64,000 bases of DNA, taken from assembly GCF_030272615.1 (NCBI RefSeq), contig NC_081412.1, positions 144,192,247 to 144,256,246 of the forward strand. The letters run 5' to 3'. The notes beneath the pieces are model-generated. The model had not been told where the DNA came from. It searched no databases and worked only from the letters and a program-made list of their open reading frames with translations. Made by a program: the position numbers and the translations under genes. Shown here one piece after another: positions 44,879 to 57,080 of the stretch. Origin of the DNA: Cryptomeria japonica (lineage: Eukaryota > Streptophyta > Pinopsida > Cupressales > Cupressaceae). Each line of letters starts with the position of its first letter. The first letter of the stretch is position 1.

Positions 44879-47800
44879 TGAAGGTTAACTGGTTCTGGGT
44901 ATTTTTCTATTTTTGGTTTCTTAGCTTGGCAAGCTTGTGGAGTCTATTAGAAAAAGTTAAAAGTTTTTGAAAGGATTGTGTAATGTCCCCACTTTGAAAT
45001 AGAATTTAATAATAAATAATAATCATAAAATTAAAATATTAAAAATTAAATTAAAATTAAATTAAGTAAATGAATGGTGAAAAGACAAAAAATGAAAAGT
45101 TGTGACTCCCTCAAACATGAGATATAAAAGGGAGAAGAGAACCTCGTTTGAGGGGGAATAATTTGGGAATCAAAAGTGCAGATTTGATTTAAATAAAAAG
45201 TGGAGATCTGATTGTGAAAGATTGTGTCCCTTGAAAGGGCAGAAATAATGAAGAGTTGCACTCTTTCAAAGGGTGCTAATGGCAAAGGGTATGTCTCTTG
45301 CCAAAGGGCATACATGATGAAGAGGTGTGACATCTCCCTCACATTGAGAGATATAAAGCAAAGGAATCAAAAGCATCCAGTGACATCACCATCGATCAGA
45401 TCAGATCAGAACTGTTATTAAGTTACAGGCAGTAACATCCTTGTTCTTGGTGGTATGCATGGAGATGTGCTGACTATGTATGCTTAATATATGAAGCCTG
45501 ATTATATTCTTATGCAGAATTTAGGAGTAATATTAATATAAGCTGTAATATGTATGACAGAGTCATACTTAATTTCAAAAACATTCCTAGTACATGAAAG
45601 ACTATTATATATAATAATATATAGCTCAGTCCTTAGACTTCTGCTAATGCCTATGGAGGATTTGCTAGATTTGTGCTCAGGGAGAGGCGGTCTAATTGCA
45701 ACCAATTAGGTAGTCCCGGGATGGGGTAAGGATCAGATTTTGTATACCTTGAGGGTATAATCCCAAGATGGGGTAAGGGTTTGCATCCGTAAACCTTGAG
45801 GGAGCCTGTTGTAGTTTGGTTTCATGGCACCTTGGGAATATAATCACCACTTCCTCCCTTAGGGTTTGATAGTAACAAGGTTAGATCATAATATAGAAGG
45901 CTATGAATTATGAAATGTAGAATTAATTGTAAAAAGGCATAATAACTTGGTAATTCATTCAGTAATGTATAATAATTGTTGGAATTATGACAGCTTCCAA
46001 GTAGGGGGCATCACAACTTATGGGGTTGTAGTGAATTTTCTATCGGCTAGCTTGTTTTAGCAGATCTATGAGATTGGAAACCTTGGATATTGTCAATGTG
46101 GTCTATGCTGGGCATTGAGAGCTCATGATTGTGGATTTTCATGGAGTTGGTTATGTTTTGGTAACCTTGAGCTCTTGTTTGATAATATGTGTATCCTCTT
46201 GTATGGTGGTTTTGTTACTTTACCTTGTAGTTATGTGCAGTGAGAAGGTGTTCATGTTGGATGGGTATTGACATCTTGGTTACATGGAGAAACACTGATT
46301 GTTTGGACTACGAAATGGAATGCTTATGTTGGGTTCATGGTTTTAGCCCATGGTTACATGAAGGCACTGGAAGATAAGCCATTGGCTTCTTTATGAGTTG
46401 TGGAGTTGATATGTTTCATATGTTTCGAGCTCTTGGACAACTTGGTTTTCCTATTGGGTTACAATGCTCTCTTGTTTTGAATTGTTGGGTTTGTAGATTT
46501 GTACTTATTCCATTGTTCAGATGTCATGTATAATGTGAATCTGTGGATGTTTAAGTGGATTTCAGACTTATAGAGATGGTTTGGCAGGTTTTACAAGTTA
46601 ACTAAAATCTGTGGTATGTAGATATGTGATAAGATTGAATTCGGAGTCTTCTAGATAAAGACAGTTATACGTTTGCATGGCTGCTTGGAGGGTTCTTATT
46701 GATCTATGGTTACTCCTATGTGGTTTTGTTTGGCAAATCAGATCTAACATTGATTTTGGTGTTTGAGTCTTGGGAATCCACGTTATGCCTGATTATTTCT
46801 GTTTTGCATGATATTGATGTGGGTTTGAATCTTTCTGTTATTTGAGATTGGAGCACTATGTATATCTCCTTTGAGATGTTGCATATGTGTTGATCTTGTA
46901 AATTGTCTAATGAGGATTTAGTTTGGTATGCCTTGTTGGTTGCCATTATTACATTGGTATGTTGATTGCAATGAGAAAATAATTATTGGGAGTACGTGAT
47001 ATAGTTGTTGGTTTGAATCTTAGCATTAGATTATGGTTCATGAGAAGCTTTGTTCACTTTCAGTGGAGTTTTGGTAATGATATTGTTCATAATGCTATGT
47101 ATAACTCGATATCACTTACAATGGGAGTTTATGCAATTATATAATGTGTTCCATCTTTGTTTCAAGATTTTGGTTGTAAGCTGTTGTTATTGCAATGTGC
47201 AGTGGGCCGTGGACAATCTTTGATAAGAATATGGATGATCTTTTGGAATGGGTGTTGGTTTCATGTGAAGCTCTTGATTTTTGCCTTCAGATTGCAGTGA
47301 GAGTTAGACATCTTTGGTTCTATTGAGAAAGGATGTGTAGTTGCATCTTCTTATTTTTGGAGGTCGTGGTTTGAATCTTCCCTTTGAGAGCTCTCGGTGT
47401 TGAGTTCTTTGATTGTTTTGGGGCCACGAAGGATATTCATTTTGGTGATGTTATCATGATGCTTGGAGAGCTTGGTTACACAGTTTAGTGGGAGCTTTGG
47501 TAGTGATGTGGATTCATCATTTGATGGTGGATTGTAAGCATCATGTGGTTTGGATTGTGAAATCTTGATTTGTTATTGAGGACTTTGAGTCTTTGGTGAG
47601 GTGTTGGTTTATGATATGTTCTTTGGAGCATATGATCTTCCTTTGAGGAGATGTTAGATCATGATGTCATGATATGCTCCCGATCTTATTATTAGAGCTT
47701 TGATAATGGTCTTGTTGGTTCTCTTTGGTTTTGAGGATTATGCATTTGCAAGCTTCATGATTTTGTAGGGTTTCATTTTAAGTTGGCATGGGTTAATAGG

Positions 47801-49374
47801 TGGATGCTTATGGAGAAAAAAGAGACTTGGGTGAGGCTACGAGATCTCATGTTTTTTGGGATCGTGTGTGGAGATGGTTACTCTTTGATGAGGATTTCGG
47901 TAGAAAGACTGAGGAGCTTACACGTGGTTATGGATGTGAACCCATTATGTACCTGAAGAGAAGATTGTCATTTGTTGTAAGCTATAGTGCTTGGTGTTGT
48001 ATGCTCATGACAATCTTGTTTCCCACTCTTGGTCTACTCGGTAGGTGAATGATTTGAGAGGTATTGCCCATGAGGTTATTAGATGCATTCTTTATGTGAA
48101 CTAGTCTTGAATATGGTGGTTCTGAAGACTTGTTGAGAAAAGATGTATGGATTTATGGATTTCCATTGTTTTCCTTGGTTTTGAGCTATTGATCTAGTTC
48201 TGAGGACTTATTTGGAGAGGTATAGGAAATGATTTGTGGCTTTGGGTATATTCCCTTTGTTGTGGGAGTGGTTAATTTGTTTGATCTACCTTCGATATGA
48301 GAGGTTTACATCTATTGTTGCCATGTTTCATTTGATTTGAATGTTAGATGTTGAAATCTTTTCAACATGCGAATGGTGAAGGATATTTTACCTAACATAG
48401 CTTTTTCGAGTTCCCTCTTTGGTCTTTTTCTTCTTCTTGGATGTTTTTATTAACATGGTTGAGTGTGAAGAACTTGGAAGAGCTATGGAGATTGGTTGTG
48501 AGAGAGGTATTGTATCATATTTGTTTGCAAGATTTGCAAATTAGCGTATGTTTCCTTGACACCATGTAATAGAGGAATTAGCCACATCCTCGATGTGAAG
48601 TACTATAGATAGACTTGCTATGCTTTGATTTATTTTCAGATTTGACATTACTCGTTTAGTGGGAGTTTCTAGATATATGTTTGGTTATCCTCTTTGATAC
48701 CTTGGTTACTAATTATTGATGTGATGATGAATTTGCATGTTTTAGTGTTTGGATCTATGAACTGTGTAGTTGTGTAGTTTGATCACCTATTCAATGGTAA
48801 TGGGATGACTTGGATGTGGACTATTTATATACACAAGATTGTTTCAGTGTTGATGCAAACTTTGTTAGTTGGACTTGTCTGTGGTCATTTGTGCATTGGT
48901 ATGTTGCATTGAGATAGGAGGATGGATATACAAAGACTTGATTGCAGTTTAGAGTTGATATGTTGCTGGTATGAAATTCTATCTATGTTGGTATATCCTA
49001 GTTTGAGGTATGGTTAGCTTAGATGTATTGCAATTTGTTGTGGTTGCTATTCCAGGTGGTATGAGTATGACAACTACTCAGAGCCTTTGTTATCATTTGA
49101 TTTTGATGCCTATGTTCATGTAAAGATTGGTGCAGGTTTCAATGACAATTGATATGGTCCACCTTGGCATGTTCCATTTTCTTCCATATGTGGCATGTTG
49201 GAGAATGTGAGGAGTTCTTTGCTTGATGATGGTTATCATGGTTGCTTTTGTTGGTATGTTGTTGTAGCATGAGAGCATGGCAAAGATTTAGATGGTACAT
49301 GGATGGCTAAGGGATCCTTTCCCTTGTGTGATTCCTATGGGTGCATTTACAATGTATGATGTCAAGTGGGAGAA
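44879..49374 (+). other. Interior of element E, non-coding
   Basis: About 4.5 kb is G/T-rich on the plus strand with no protease, reverse transcriptase or integrase motif in any frame. The open frames (for example 47800-48048) are short and unrelated to known domains. A probable further LTR-like insert lies at 44979-46016. Confidence 0.65.
44979..46016 (+). mobile_element. Probable LTR-like insert in element E
   Basis: It starts TGTAATGTCCCC and ends GGGGGCATCACA. TATAAAAG lies at about 45123 and a TCAGATCAGATCAG repeat near 45397. The flanks GATTG and ACTTA do not match, so the ends are tentative. Confidence 0.4.
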
Positions 49375-50023
49375 TGTTAGGATTAAGTGCCATCTACATT
49401 GTAAATCCTATGACGTTGTTTCAACATCCTTGGAAAGTGTTCGAAGACATTTAGGGTGTATTGGGAAAATAGATTTGTAATAATTATTCTCACGATTGTT
49501 TGTAATACATTTATAAGGGGTGATGGTTTCCACTAGCAGCAGTAAAGGTTGGTTGTGAACACAGTTATTTAATATTGTTTTCCCCACATGTGGATGCCTG
49601 GAATGAGATAATGAATGACTTAGAAAGTGGACAAATGAGTTACCTTTGGGCTTCTCCAAATGGGGACTTGGAAGAGGCAACATGTGTCTCTTGGTATTCC
49701 ATTATTTATTACATTTAATGTAATGTTTATCTTGCAAGATTGGACGCCCAAGTTGGAGGAAAAGTGTCATAACCCCTCTTTGGACATTGGATTAAATAAA
49801 TATGATAATTAAAACATTTATTAATTAACATTTAATAATATTGGAAAATTGTCTCATTTATGAGACTTCACGATTTTCCTCTAAAGTGAGAGGGTTATCA
49901 TAACCCCACATCCTGGTGATGTAATTAATAATAGATTTTGTGATTCTTAATCATAATAATAAATTATCATTTATTAGGTAATTAATTATTGATGTTAATA
50001 GTAATATTAATCATTCATTAATA

Positions 50024-51712
50024 TGTAGCGTCGTAAATTGTACGCACTTGCTAAAGCAGTACAATTTCACACCTAGTTTAGCACCCGCCTTGGCGCAGTT
50101 GCATTTTGCATTGCATTTTCCCCTTTAGCACTTAATTAATCAAATTAATTAGGTCTAAAGGTTCTATTTCATCATCTTCCACATCGTAAAGTCGGGCCCT
50201 TTCATTAAAGCGTGCCCCTTTCATTTTATTCCTCCAATACATCATCTAATCAAAAACCCTAATTAGGCCCTATTCTGAGCTTGGGGGCTTGATTTCGGGG
50301 GTCAAAACATCTCGAAATCACTTGTAACTTCGGGATTCTCTCTAAAATCATCATATCTGACGGCCCTGAAAATTTGGTGAAAAGTTGCTGGGACTATGGC
50401 GCTCGGAGTGCACACGGTCCCGGACATTTTTCCCGAAATTTTAGGAGCACGATCCAATCATAAAATAAAGCTTAACCCCAAGAAATTGGTGGGAGATTCA
50501 ATCTCTAGGTCGGCCAAAAGACGAAATTACGACCTAGGGTTCATACATAAGAGCTCTCTTTCTTCATTTGAAAGGATCCGAATTTGGTTTTCAGGGACCT
50601 CAGATGCAGCGAAAGAGCAGATCTTGGAAGACTTCAACAACATTCAACATCCCTCTATCAAGCATTTATCAATTCCATTCATCCATTTAGGGCTTGGAAG
50701 ACATTGAAGAACAATAGGAGATTACCGACTGAAGATTGGCTTGTACCTCTCCCTTGGGGGTTGGGTATGATTTCATGTTGTTTTCATGTCTTCGCATAAG
50801 CTTCAATATCTCATTTATTCATGCTTTAGATCACTTTGCATCTTGATTTAGAGCATTTACATTATCATTTACAAGCAATTAGGGTTTACTTTCTAGGTTG
50901 CTCTAGTTTGCTTACTTGCATTTTAGATCTTGCACACACACAAGGTCTGCACACACATTACTTTTACAATACAACTTGGCTATTCGTGGAGGTGGAAATC
51001 ACTGAAGCGGGGGTTTGACTAAGACAAAACCCTATATAGCCGCCCAAACACCTTTTTCAGATACAAGTGCAGGTTTCGAGACTCGGACGACGCCGCAGGT
51101 TGTAGATCCGGGAAAAGCAGGTCGAGATAGTACCCCACACCAAATTGCAGAGCAAAATACCAGGACAGGGGCGTGGGGCGCCCTGGTCCTACCAGGACAG
51201 GGGCGTGGGGCGCCCTGGTCCTACCAGGACAGGGGCGTGGGGCGCCCTGGTCCCTGGGACAGAGGCACTGGGCGCCCTGGTCCTCTTGACAGACAACATT
51301 TCAGACAGTTTCCAGAGTGCAAAATAGCAGTTTCAGGTGCAGTTCCGGGACAGAATCAGGATAGTGGCACCCGCGCCCCCATCCCGAACATTTTCAGTCA
51401 AATTTTGACTCCGGGTATGCATCTGCATTCTTGTTTTATCCTTGTGTTTACAGCTTTCCATTGTTTAAGTTCAATTCTGCAATCTTGTTGTGAGCTCATA
51501 CTTGCATTTTAGGGTTAGGAATTGAACTTGCATAATCTTACCTTTCAATTACAACAAAGGAATAGAAATCCTAATAGGTAGCCCGTGGCTCTCTCTTTCA
51601 CAAAAAGAAGTAGCCAATTGTGTGATACCTCTAGGCTCTTTTGTATTCCGTAATGTGTGTCAAAAGGTAGGATTAGGGCATGATAACCTAGTCTCGCTTT
51701 TTCCCCCACACA
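50024..51712 (+). mobile_element. Innermost solo LTR, TSD TAATA
   Basis: This 1,689-bp LTR starts TGTAGCGTCG and ends CCCCCACACA. Exact duplications TAATA lie at 50019-50023 and 51713-51717, inside the solo LTR at 49765-54036. It carries a GC-rich 32-bp tandem repeat. It is the deepest level of the nest. Confidence 0.9.
51159..51286. repeat. 32-bp tandem repeat, four units, GC-rich
   Basis: The units start at 51159, 51191, 51223 and about 51255. The first three are identical and the fourth is diverged. Each has ACCAGGACAGGGGCGTGGGG followed by CGCCCTGGTCCT. Unit ends pair with each other (ACCAGGAC with CCTGGTCC) around GGCGCC. Confidence 0.92.
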
Positions 51713-53123
51713 TAATATAAAAATAATATTAATCATATCAATATTAAATATTATTTTAATACAATATCATACCCAAGAATGTCCAAAATTATTAAATGAA
51801 TAACGGATTCGGGTATTAGTAGCAGTGTGAATACGACAAGGTGGAAGTGGACAATAATCAAGGAACGAATGTGAAGGACACCTAAAAGTGGGTGGAGTAT
51901 TCATAGGAGTTAATCATGTAGTCTCTGACGCAAAGGAACAACTTCGTGAAGTCTCTAAAAGAGACGAAGTTGTAGAAGAGACAGTCGAATACACAGTCAT
52001 ACCATGTGACAGCGATAATATACCTGATTCCTCTAGCACGAGCATCATCAATAATAGTATGCCATGGGGGAATCAGCAAATACAGATACCATTCGTGAGC
52101 TAAATACACAGTCTTCATGTCGGACTGGGACAGACAATTATGGAGAATATGTTGCCATTGAAACAATAAGTATTGATTATTGATTTCCATCTAAGGATGA
52201 TATCGAGCATGGTTAAGGATTAACCACACCGATTGCATTAACTAATGACAATAATCGATTAGTTTATTGGATAGATGTGATGGTTGTAATTAATTCCTAC
52301 CATTATTGTAACCTAATCTGAGATGACTTCTTGTTTTATTTTAATGTAATGTTCATATTTCAATTATTAATATTAACTATTAAAGAAGCTTTACCATAAA
52401 ATATTATTAATTAAATAAACATAAAATAGATATATTGATATATAATATAATATTACATTTACCATATAACGTGTTATTTAATAAATATAAAATATAACAT
52501 AAATTGTCAAAATACATTATAATTATTATTTGGAATAATATCATATTAATACAATATCATTAATAGAACCGATATACAATATAAATTATTTATGATACTA
52601 CAATTAACACTCTCCTTAACCACACTAAGGAAGAGCGTATCACTTCTAAATGAAAGCATTAAATAAAATGCAATGAAGACTAGTCTAAGGCGCCGAGAGG
52701 AAGTGCGGGTCAAACAAGGAGCGGTGACTCCAACAGTCACCACGACTCACCATTCCTTCAGCAGCCACGACCCTTGGATGGGTCTGCTCCAACATGTTCC
52801 CCCCCCCACATGTATTAAAGGGCACACCGTGAGGAGGAAAGGGGTGTGTGAAGGATAGCAACAAAGGAAAAAGCGGCAAGGGACGCAGGTAAGACACTTA
52901 ACCCACCTTTGTTTATTTTGGCAGTAGGGTTTCATAAATCAGTAGGATTTACATAAATCAGTAGAGTTACATACATATAGATAGATATTCAATCAATTCA
53001 TTAGTACATAAATATATGTAGTTATTAATTCAATACGTTTGCATATACATAGATGTGGCAAAAATACATTTATATATAAATGGAGATTAATATAATGGAT
53101 ATTAATATAATATATTAACACAT

Positions 53124-53127
<4 letters not shown>

Positions 53128-53172
<45 letters not shown>
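53128..53172. repeat. (AT)n microsatellite, about 22 units
   Basis: This pure AT run lies inside the solo LTR at 49765-54036. Confidence 0.95.
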
Positions 53173-53174
<2 letters not shown>

Positions 53175-53287
53175 GTATACAATGTGTATGAACGAATCTC
53201 CATATGCTCAATTAACTAATGAATGAATCACAACTACAAATTGAGAATAAATGGCATTGTTTGATTAAGGACTAGTAGGAATGGATT

Positions 53288-54030
53288 AAGATATTATCAT
53301 GATGATGAATGAGGCAATTGCATATCCAAAACCTAGTGAGATTTATGAAGAATAGAGCAACAAGGATAGCAGGAACTAGGCCTCTGTTAGGTAGGCCACC
53401 CACTGCGGATGACTAAAGGTCTGCCGTCAGTTGGGCCAAGGGGGAGTGTACCGCTCTTGGGCCTGACAAGCGCTACGGGCATCCTATTGCATCTAGTCCT
53501 CTTGATCTCATTAGGAACTAAATATGGAATTGACTTACTGATAACAAGTAACCATTAGAGAATTTGCTAACTACACTTTAGATCGATCATTCATATCGCA
53601 AACAAATGTTCAATTGCATTGTTTATATGTTTTTTTTTTGATATACTGCGGATTTGGGTAAGATATTATCATGATGATGAATGAGGCAATTGCATATCCA
53701 AAACCCAGTGAGATTTATGAAGAATAGAGCAACAAGGATAGCAGGAACTAGGCCTCTGTCAGGTAGGCCACCCACTATGGATGACTAAAGGTCTGCCGTC
53801 AGTTGGGCCAAGGGGGAGTGTACTGCTCTTGGGCCTGACAAGCGCTACGGGCATCCTATTGCATCGAGTCCTCTTGATCTCATTAGGAACTAAATATGGA
53901 ATTGACTTACTGATAACAAGTAACCATTAGAGAATTTGCTAACTACACTTTAGGTCAATCATTCATATCGCAAACAAATGTTCAATTGCATTGTTTATAT
54001 GTTTTTTTTTATATACTGTGGATTTGGGAC
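53288..54030 (+). repeat. 372-bp tandem duplication
   Basis: 53288-53659 and 53660-54030 are about 98% alike by eye. The visible differences are a few transitions, one or two bases in the poly(T) run and a loss of GA next to it. The second unit ends at the LTR 3' end. It is a recent event compared with the host LTR. Confidence 0.92.
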
Positions 54031-54724
54031 ATTACAGAAAGTATTGGAGCCAAAATTGATGTCCTTTTGGATCCATGGAGGTAATTCAAGGGTTGTGGTC
54101 ATTTGGAATAAAGAGCCTTCTTTGGACACCTTTATTGGTGGTTTTGGAGCTCTTGCCATTCTATAAATTCAGCTCTTTGGATGTAGAAATGAAATGAAGA
54201 GCAGTTGAATGTAGAGTTAATTTGTAGAAACAAGGAAAAGTGCGAGGCATAAGGAGGTTGCTCATAGGTACACAGGTGTTGATATGTTGGAGACAGAGAG
54301 AAATGGAAGTGAATGTATTGTAAACACATTTGTTGTTAATGATGCATACTAAGCCTCTCTTCTTGGCGAAGTCTTTTCGCATAAGGTTTCTCCACATAAA
54401 TCCTGTGTTATGTGGTGTTATTATGTTGCTGATTTGTGCCTCTTTGCTGCCATCTTATGGTGATGTTATTCTTTATTCTTTTTTCTTACAAGTTCACATA
54501 ATATAAGGTTATTAAGCATGATACATAGGTTGTTTTTTTGGCATCATTAAGAAGAAGGATGTAAGCATGGTTTTCCACATTAAGGCAATTTAGTTTTTAG
54601 ATTTGCACATAAGTTTCAGATATTCATGTTGTGGTTGTCCAAGCCTTGTATCTCATCCTTTGATTGGTTTATTGGATAGATATTGATCTTCATAATCTGT
54701 ATTGAACCTATTTATATCTCAACA

Positions 54725-55431
54725 TTTACGACCAACCACCATCATCTCACATCTTACATTGCACGTAGTTCCAAGTTATAGGTTGTCAATTCACCCGTCA
54801 ACTGTTGAGAAGATCTACATTGAACTCTCAAGAGTCAAGGGCATTTTGACTTTGGATCGGAACCAGATAAAATGATAGGAAGATCAAATGGTTCGAAGCT
54901 CATATTCATCAATGGGGACATGGTCTTTCTTTGCTTACAACTGTATAAGTAGACATCATTGAAAATCTAAGGTAGTCAGAAGGTAGAACTAAGATTTTGT
55001 GGACCTTATTGAGTGCTAAAATGGGTTGGCAAAGTTGTTGACAAATTGGACCTTCCTCTGCCTTCCAATATATATCCTATTTTGTATGTTGAAGAAGGTC
55101 CTTGGATGATGTGTTCACATTCAATCACCACTTCTTGAATTGGATGACAAAGATTCCATTGACCTCAAACATGAGACTAGTTTGGACAAATGTTTGTGCC
55201 ACCTTTTTAACCACATCATTATAGATGTTTTGGTCTAGTGGTGAGGTTTGAAACTAGAAGACACAAGTTGGGGATCTCTCTACTAGAAGGCACAACTTGA
55301 GGCTCGAGGACAACACTTTTCTAAGGTTTGCAACTAGAAGGCACAACTTGGAAATCTCTCCACCAGCTGCAGCATTAGTTTCCATATCTTGAGGCTTGAG
55401 GACAACACTTTTCCAAGCAAGAGGGCAAGTT
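54725..55431 (+). pseudogene. Gypsy integrase C-terminus and chromodomain-like end
   Basis: After the TSD the frame resumes GRPPPSSHI. RFCGPY-stop-VLKWVGKVVDKLDLP, then PSNIYPILYV (55000-55090) is the GPY/F module. At about 55220-55270 IIIDVLV-stop-W-stop-GLKLEDTSWGSL resembles the end of a chromodomain (LVxWKGL...ATWE). LEDNTFP-like sequence appears near 55390. Several stops are present. Confidence 0.75.
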
Positions 55432-55829
55432 ATGATCCCTACATCTCCAATTATATTATTTTATGGGCATTATTAATATTGCATTGTGCACATTTATCCC
55501 ATATGCATTATATGAAGTTGTAATATTGTAATTAGTAGGTATTAAGTGTGGATTTTCCCACATGGGTCGCACTCACATGCCTCTTTTTGAAATACCTATA
55601 TATTGATGTTGTAATGGAGAGAGAATCATCTTGAATCATATTTTCTATTAGAGCTTTGCTCTTAAGGAGGTTATCCCCTCGAAGAGGTGCTTGATACTTT
55701 GTATTTGATTCATTAATATAAGCATATTTGCAGCTATTTGTTTCGTTCATTGAGAATCTTGTTCTTTTCTTCAGGTTGTTTTTATTTCGATCATCATTTA
55801 CATTAAGGTCATAATTTTTTAAAATTAAC
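55432..55829 (+). mobile_element. Probable 3' LTR of the gypsy remnant
   Basis: This follows the purine tract AAGCAAGAGGGCAAG and starts TGATCCCTACATC. It has CTATATATTG at about 55596 as a TATA candidate and may end AAAATTAACA near 55829. No 5' partner exists in the window to confirm the ends. Confidence 0.45.
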
Positions 55830-57072
55830 AAATGTGAGGAAAAATAAAAAAATACAATAGTGCAACCCTAGGCTACCATTACTTGTAAAAAATCAAAGAA
55901 AAGAGAAAATTGTAGGTTACCTAGCTTGTTAAAAGAATGAATAAGAAATTAAAATGCTTAATAAACCATTTCTATTAAAAAAGTGAAGCCTACAATGAAA
56001 TTTTAAAAAAAAAACCGAAAGGGTATAAAAATTCCGTACCTTCAATAAAAGTTCTCCTTGATCTCCCTATTGCCTTTATAATATTCTAGGTGTAGGAATA
56101 GTACTCTTTTGATGCTTGGACATAGAGAAAAGTTGCAGCTTTGAGCAATGAGTAGAAAAGAAGTTTTGGGTGAGTGAGGATTCAGAGGTAAGAATGTGCT
56201 TATGCTTATGTTTTGTGTGATAGTGATTACGAGTCACTTTTTTGGGTCAGTTAGGTTTTTTAAATTTCTTTACTTTTAAATTCTTTTTGTGAAGCATGTA
56301 GGTTATCTTAGGGAGCACCTTGGGAGTCATTCGACTTGGGTGCATTTGACATCTTGGTCGGAATGGACATCTTGGGTTTGGACAAAGGTTGGATCTTGAC
56401 TAGGATCATACCTTGAACTAGATTGGTCAAGATTTGTCTAGGGTTCTTGGAAACCTGATAGCAGAGTTTTTATCCTTTAAATGACCTAGATCAAAGGTTA
56501 TAGTTTGTTCTTATCCATGAGTGATCATGATGAGACATCGACATTAACTCCATTTGATTGGTCACTCTCACCCAAGTCAAGATGCAGTTGGGCCACATGG
56601 GCAAGCCGCGGCTAGAACTAAGTAGTACCCAAGTCGGATATCGATTGGGATTAGATCCTGCCCTGCCCTAGACCAGTTGAGGTTCATTTAGGGTTCTTGG
56701 CAAACCTAGTAATTGATGATTTTGTAAGTGAATGACCTAGATCAAAATTAATAGTTTTTTCTTATATATAAGTGATCAATAGTCACAATGAGCTGTCCAC
56801 ATGAACTCACATAACTAGTCACTTTATCACCCAACTACTCAACAATTTTTTATTAAAAGTGGCCTAGGGCAAGAGTAGAGCATATAGGAAGTGAGATTTT
56901 TGTTTTTAGTAAGAAAAGGATACCTTGTATCCCTTAATTACATGGTTCCTTTGTTGAATTTTTGTTGTGATCTTTTCCAAGGTTTAATTGTGTATCGTGC
57001 GTTCTTGGCTGGCTATTTTCTTATAGCAAATAGTTGGAAACTTTACATGCCCTTTGAAATAGTTGTGAATTA
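55830..57072 (+). other. Intronic sequence with a diverged tandem duplication
   Basis: A unit of about 253 bp occurs twice, starting near 56437 and 56690. Shared words include AGGGTTCTTGG, AATGACCTAGATCAAA, and TTCTTAT...AGTGATCA, with a TGGTCACT/TAGTCACT end. No coding sequence was found. Confidence 0.55.
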
Positions 57073-57080
57073 AAATAAAC

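Larger units (their letters stand above)
49765..54036 (+). mobile_element. Solo LTR in the 3' LTR of E, TGTCATAACC family, TSD GAAAG
   Basis: It starts TGTCATAACCCCTC and ends GGGACATTACA. The duplication is AAAAG at 49760-49764 and GAAAG at 54037-54041. The uninterrupted 5' LTR of E reads GAAAG here (41752-41756), so the left copy carries one change. Without the nested LTR and one unit of the 372-bp duplication it is about 2.2 kb. Blocks at 52278-52520 and 52680-52790 match 6618-6860 and 7000-7115 of the copy at 6308. Confidence 0.9.
41387..54724 (+). mobile_element. LTR retrotransposon E, non-autonomous, TSD TTTAC
   Basis: The 5' LTR is 41387-44864 and the 3' LTR 49375-54724. Without nested solo LTRs they are 1,053 and 1,073 bp and align along their length. 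They start TGTTAGGATTAAG and end TCCCAACA / TCTCAACA. Exact duplications TTTAC lie at 41382-41386 and 54725-54729. The primer-binding site is TGGTACCAAAGC at 44867. The purine tract AAGTGGGAGAA is next to the 3' LTR. The 4.5-kb interior shows no gag or pol similarity, so this is a LARD-like element inserted in the gypsy integrase. Confidence 0.93.
39171..55829 (+). mobile_element. Ty3/gypsy chromovirus remnant, split by element E
   Basis: The pol region runs 39.45-41.38 kb and resumes at 54725. The integrase frame reads ...LAEWWYNSYHSLTKMTSYNAVY, is cut after the Tyr codon, and continues GRPPPSSHI after the insertion. This YGRPPP join is a hallmark of gypsy integrases. The order is protease end, reverse transcriptase, RNase H, integrase, a GPY/F-like module, a chromodomain-like end, and a probable 3' LTR. 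Many stops and frameshifts make it dead. No 5' LTR or gag was found, so the 5' end is truncated. Confidence 0.85.

Noticed and set aside
47800-48048. 82-codon open frame in the interior of element E
   Set aside because: It is isolated, with no retroviral motif and no similarity I can name, and is expected by chance at this size.
50396-51512. Open frames of 103 and 165 codons
   Set aside because: They lie in the innermost solo LTR and cross the 32-bp tandem repeat, whose length is not a multiple of three. No domain was recognised.
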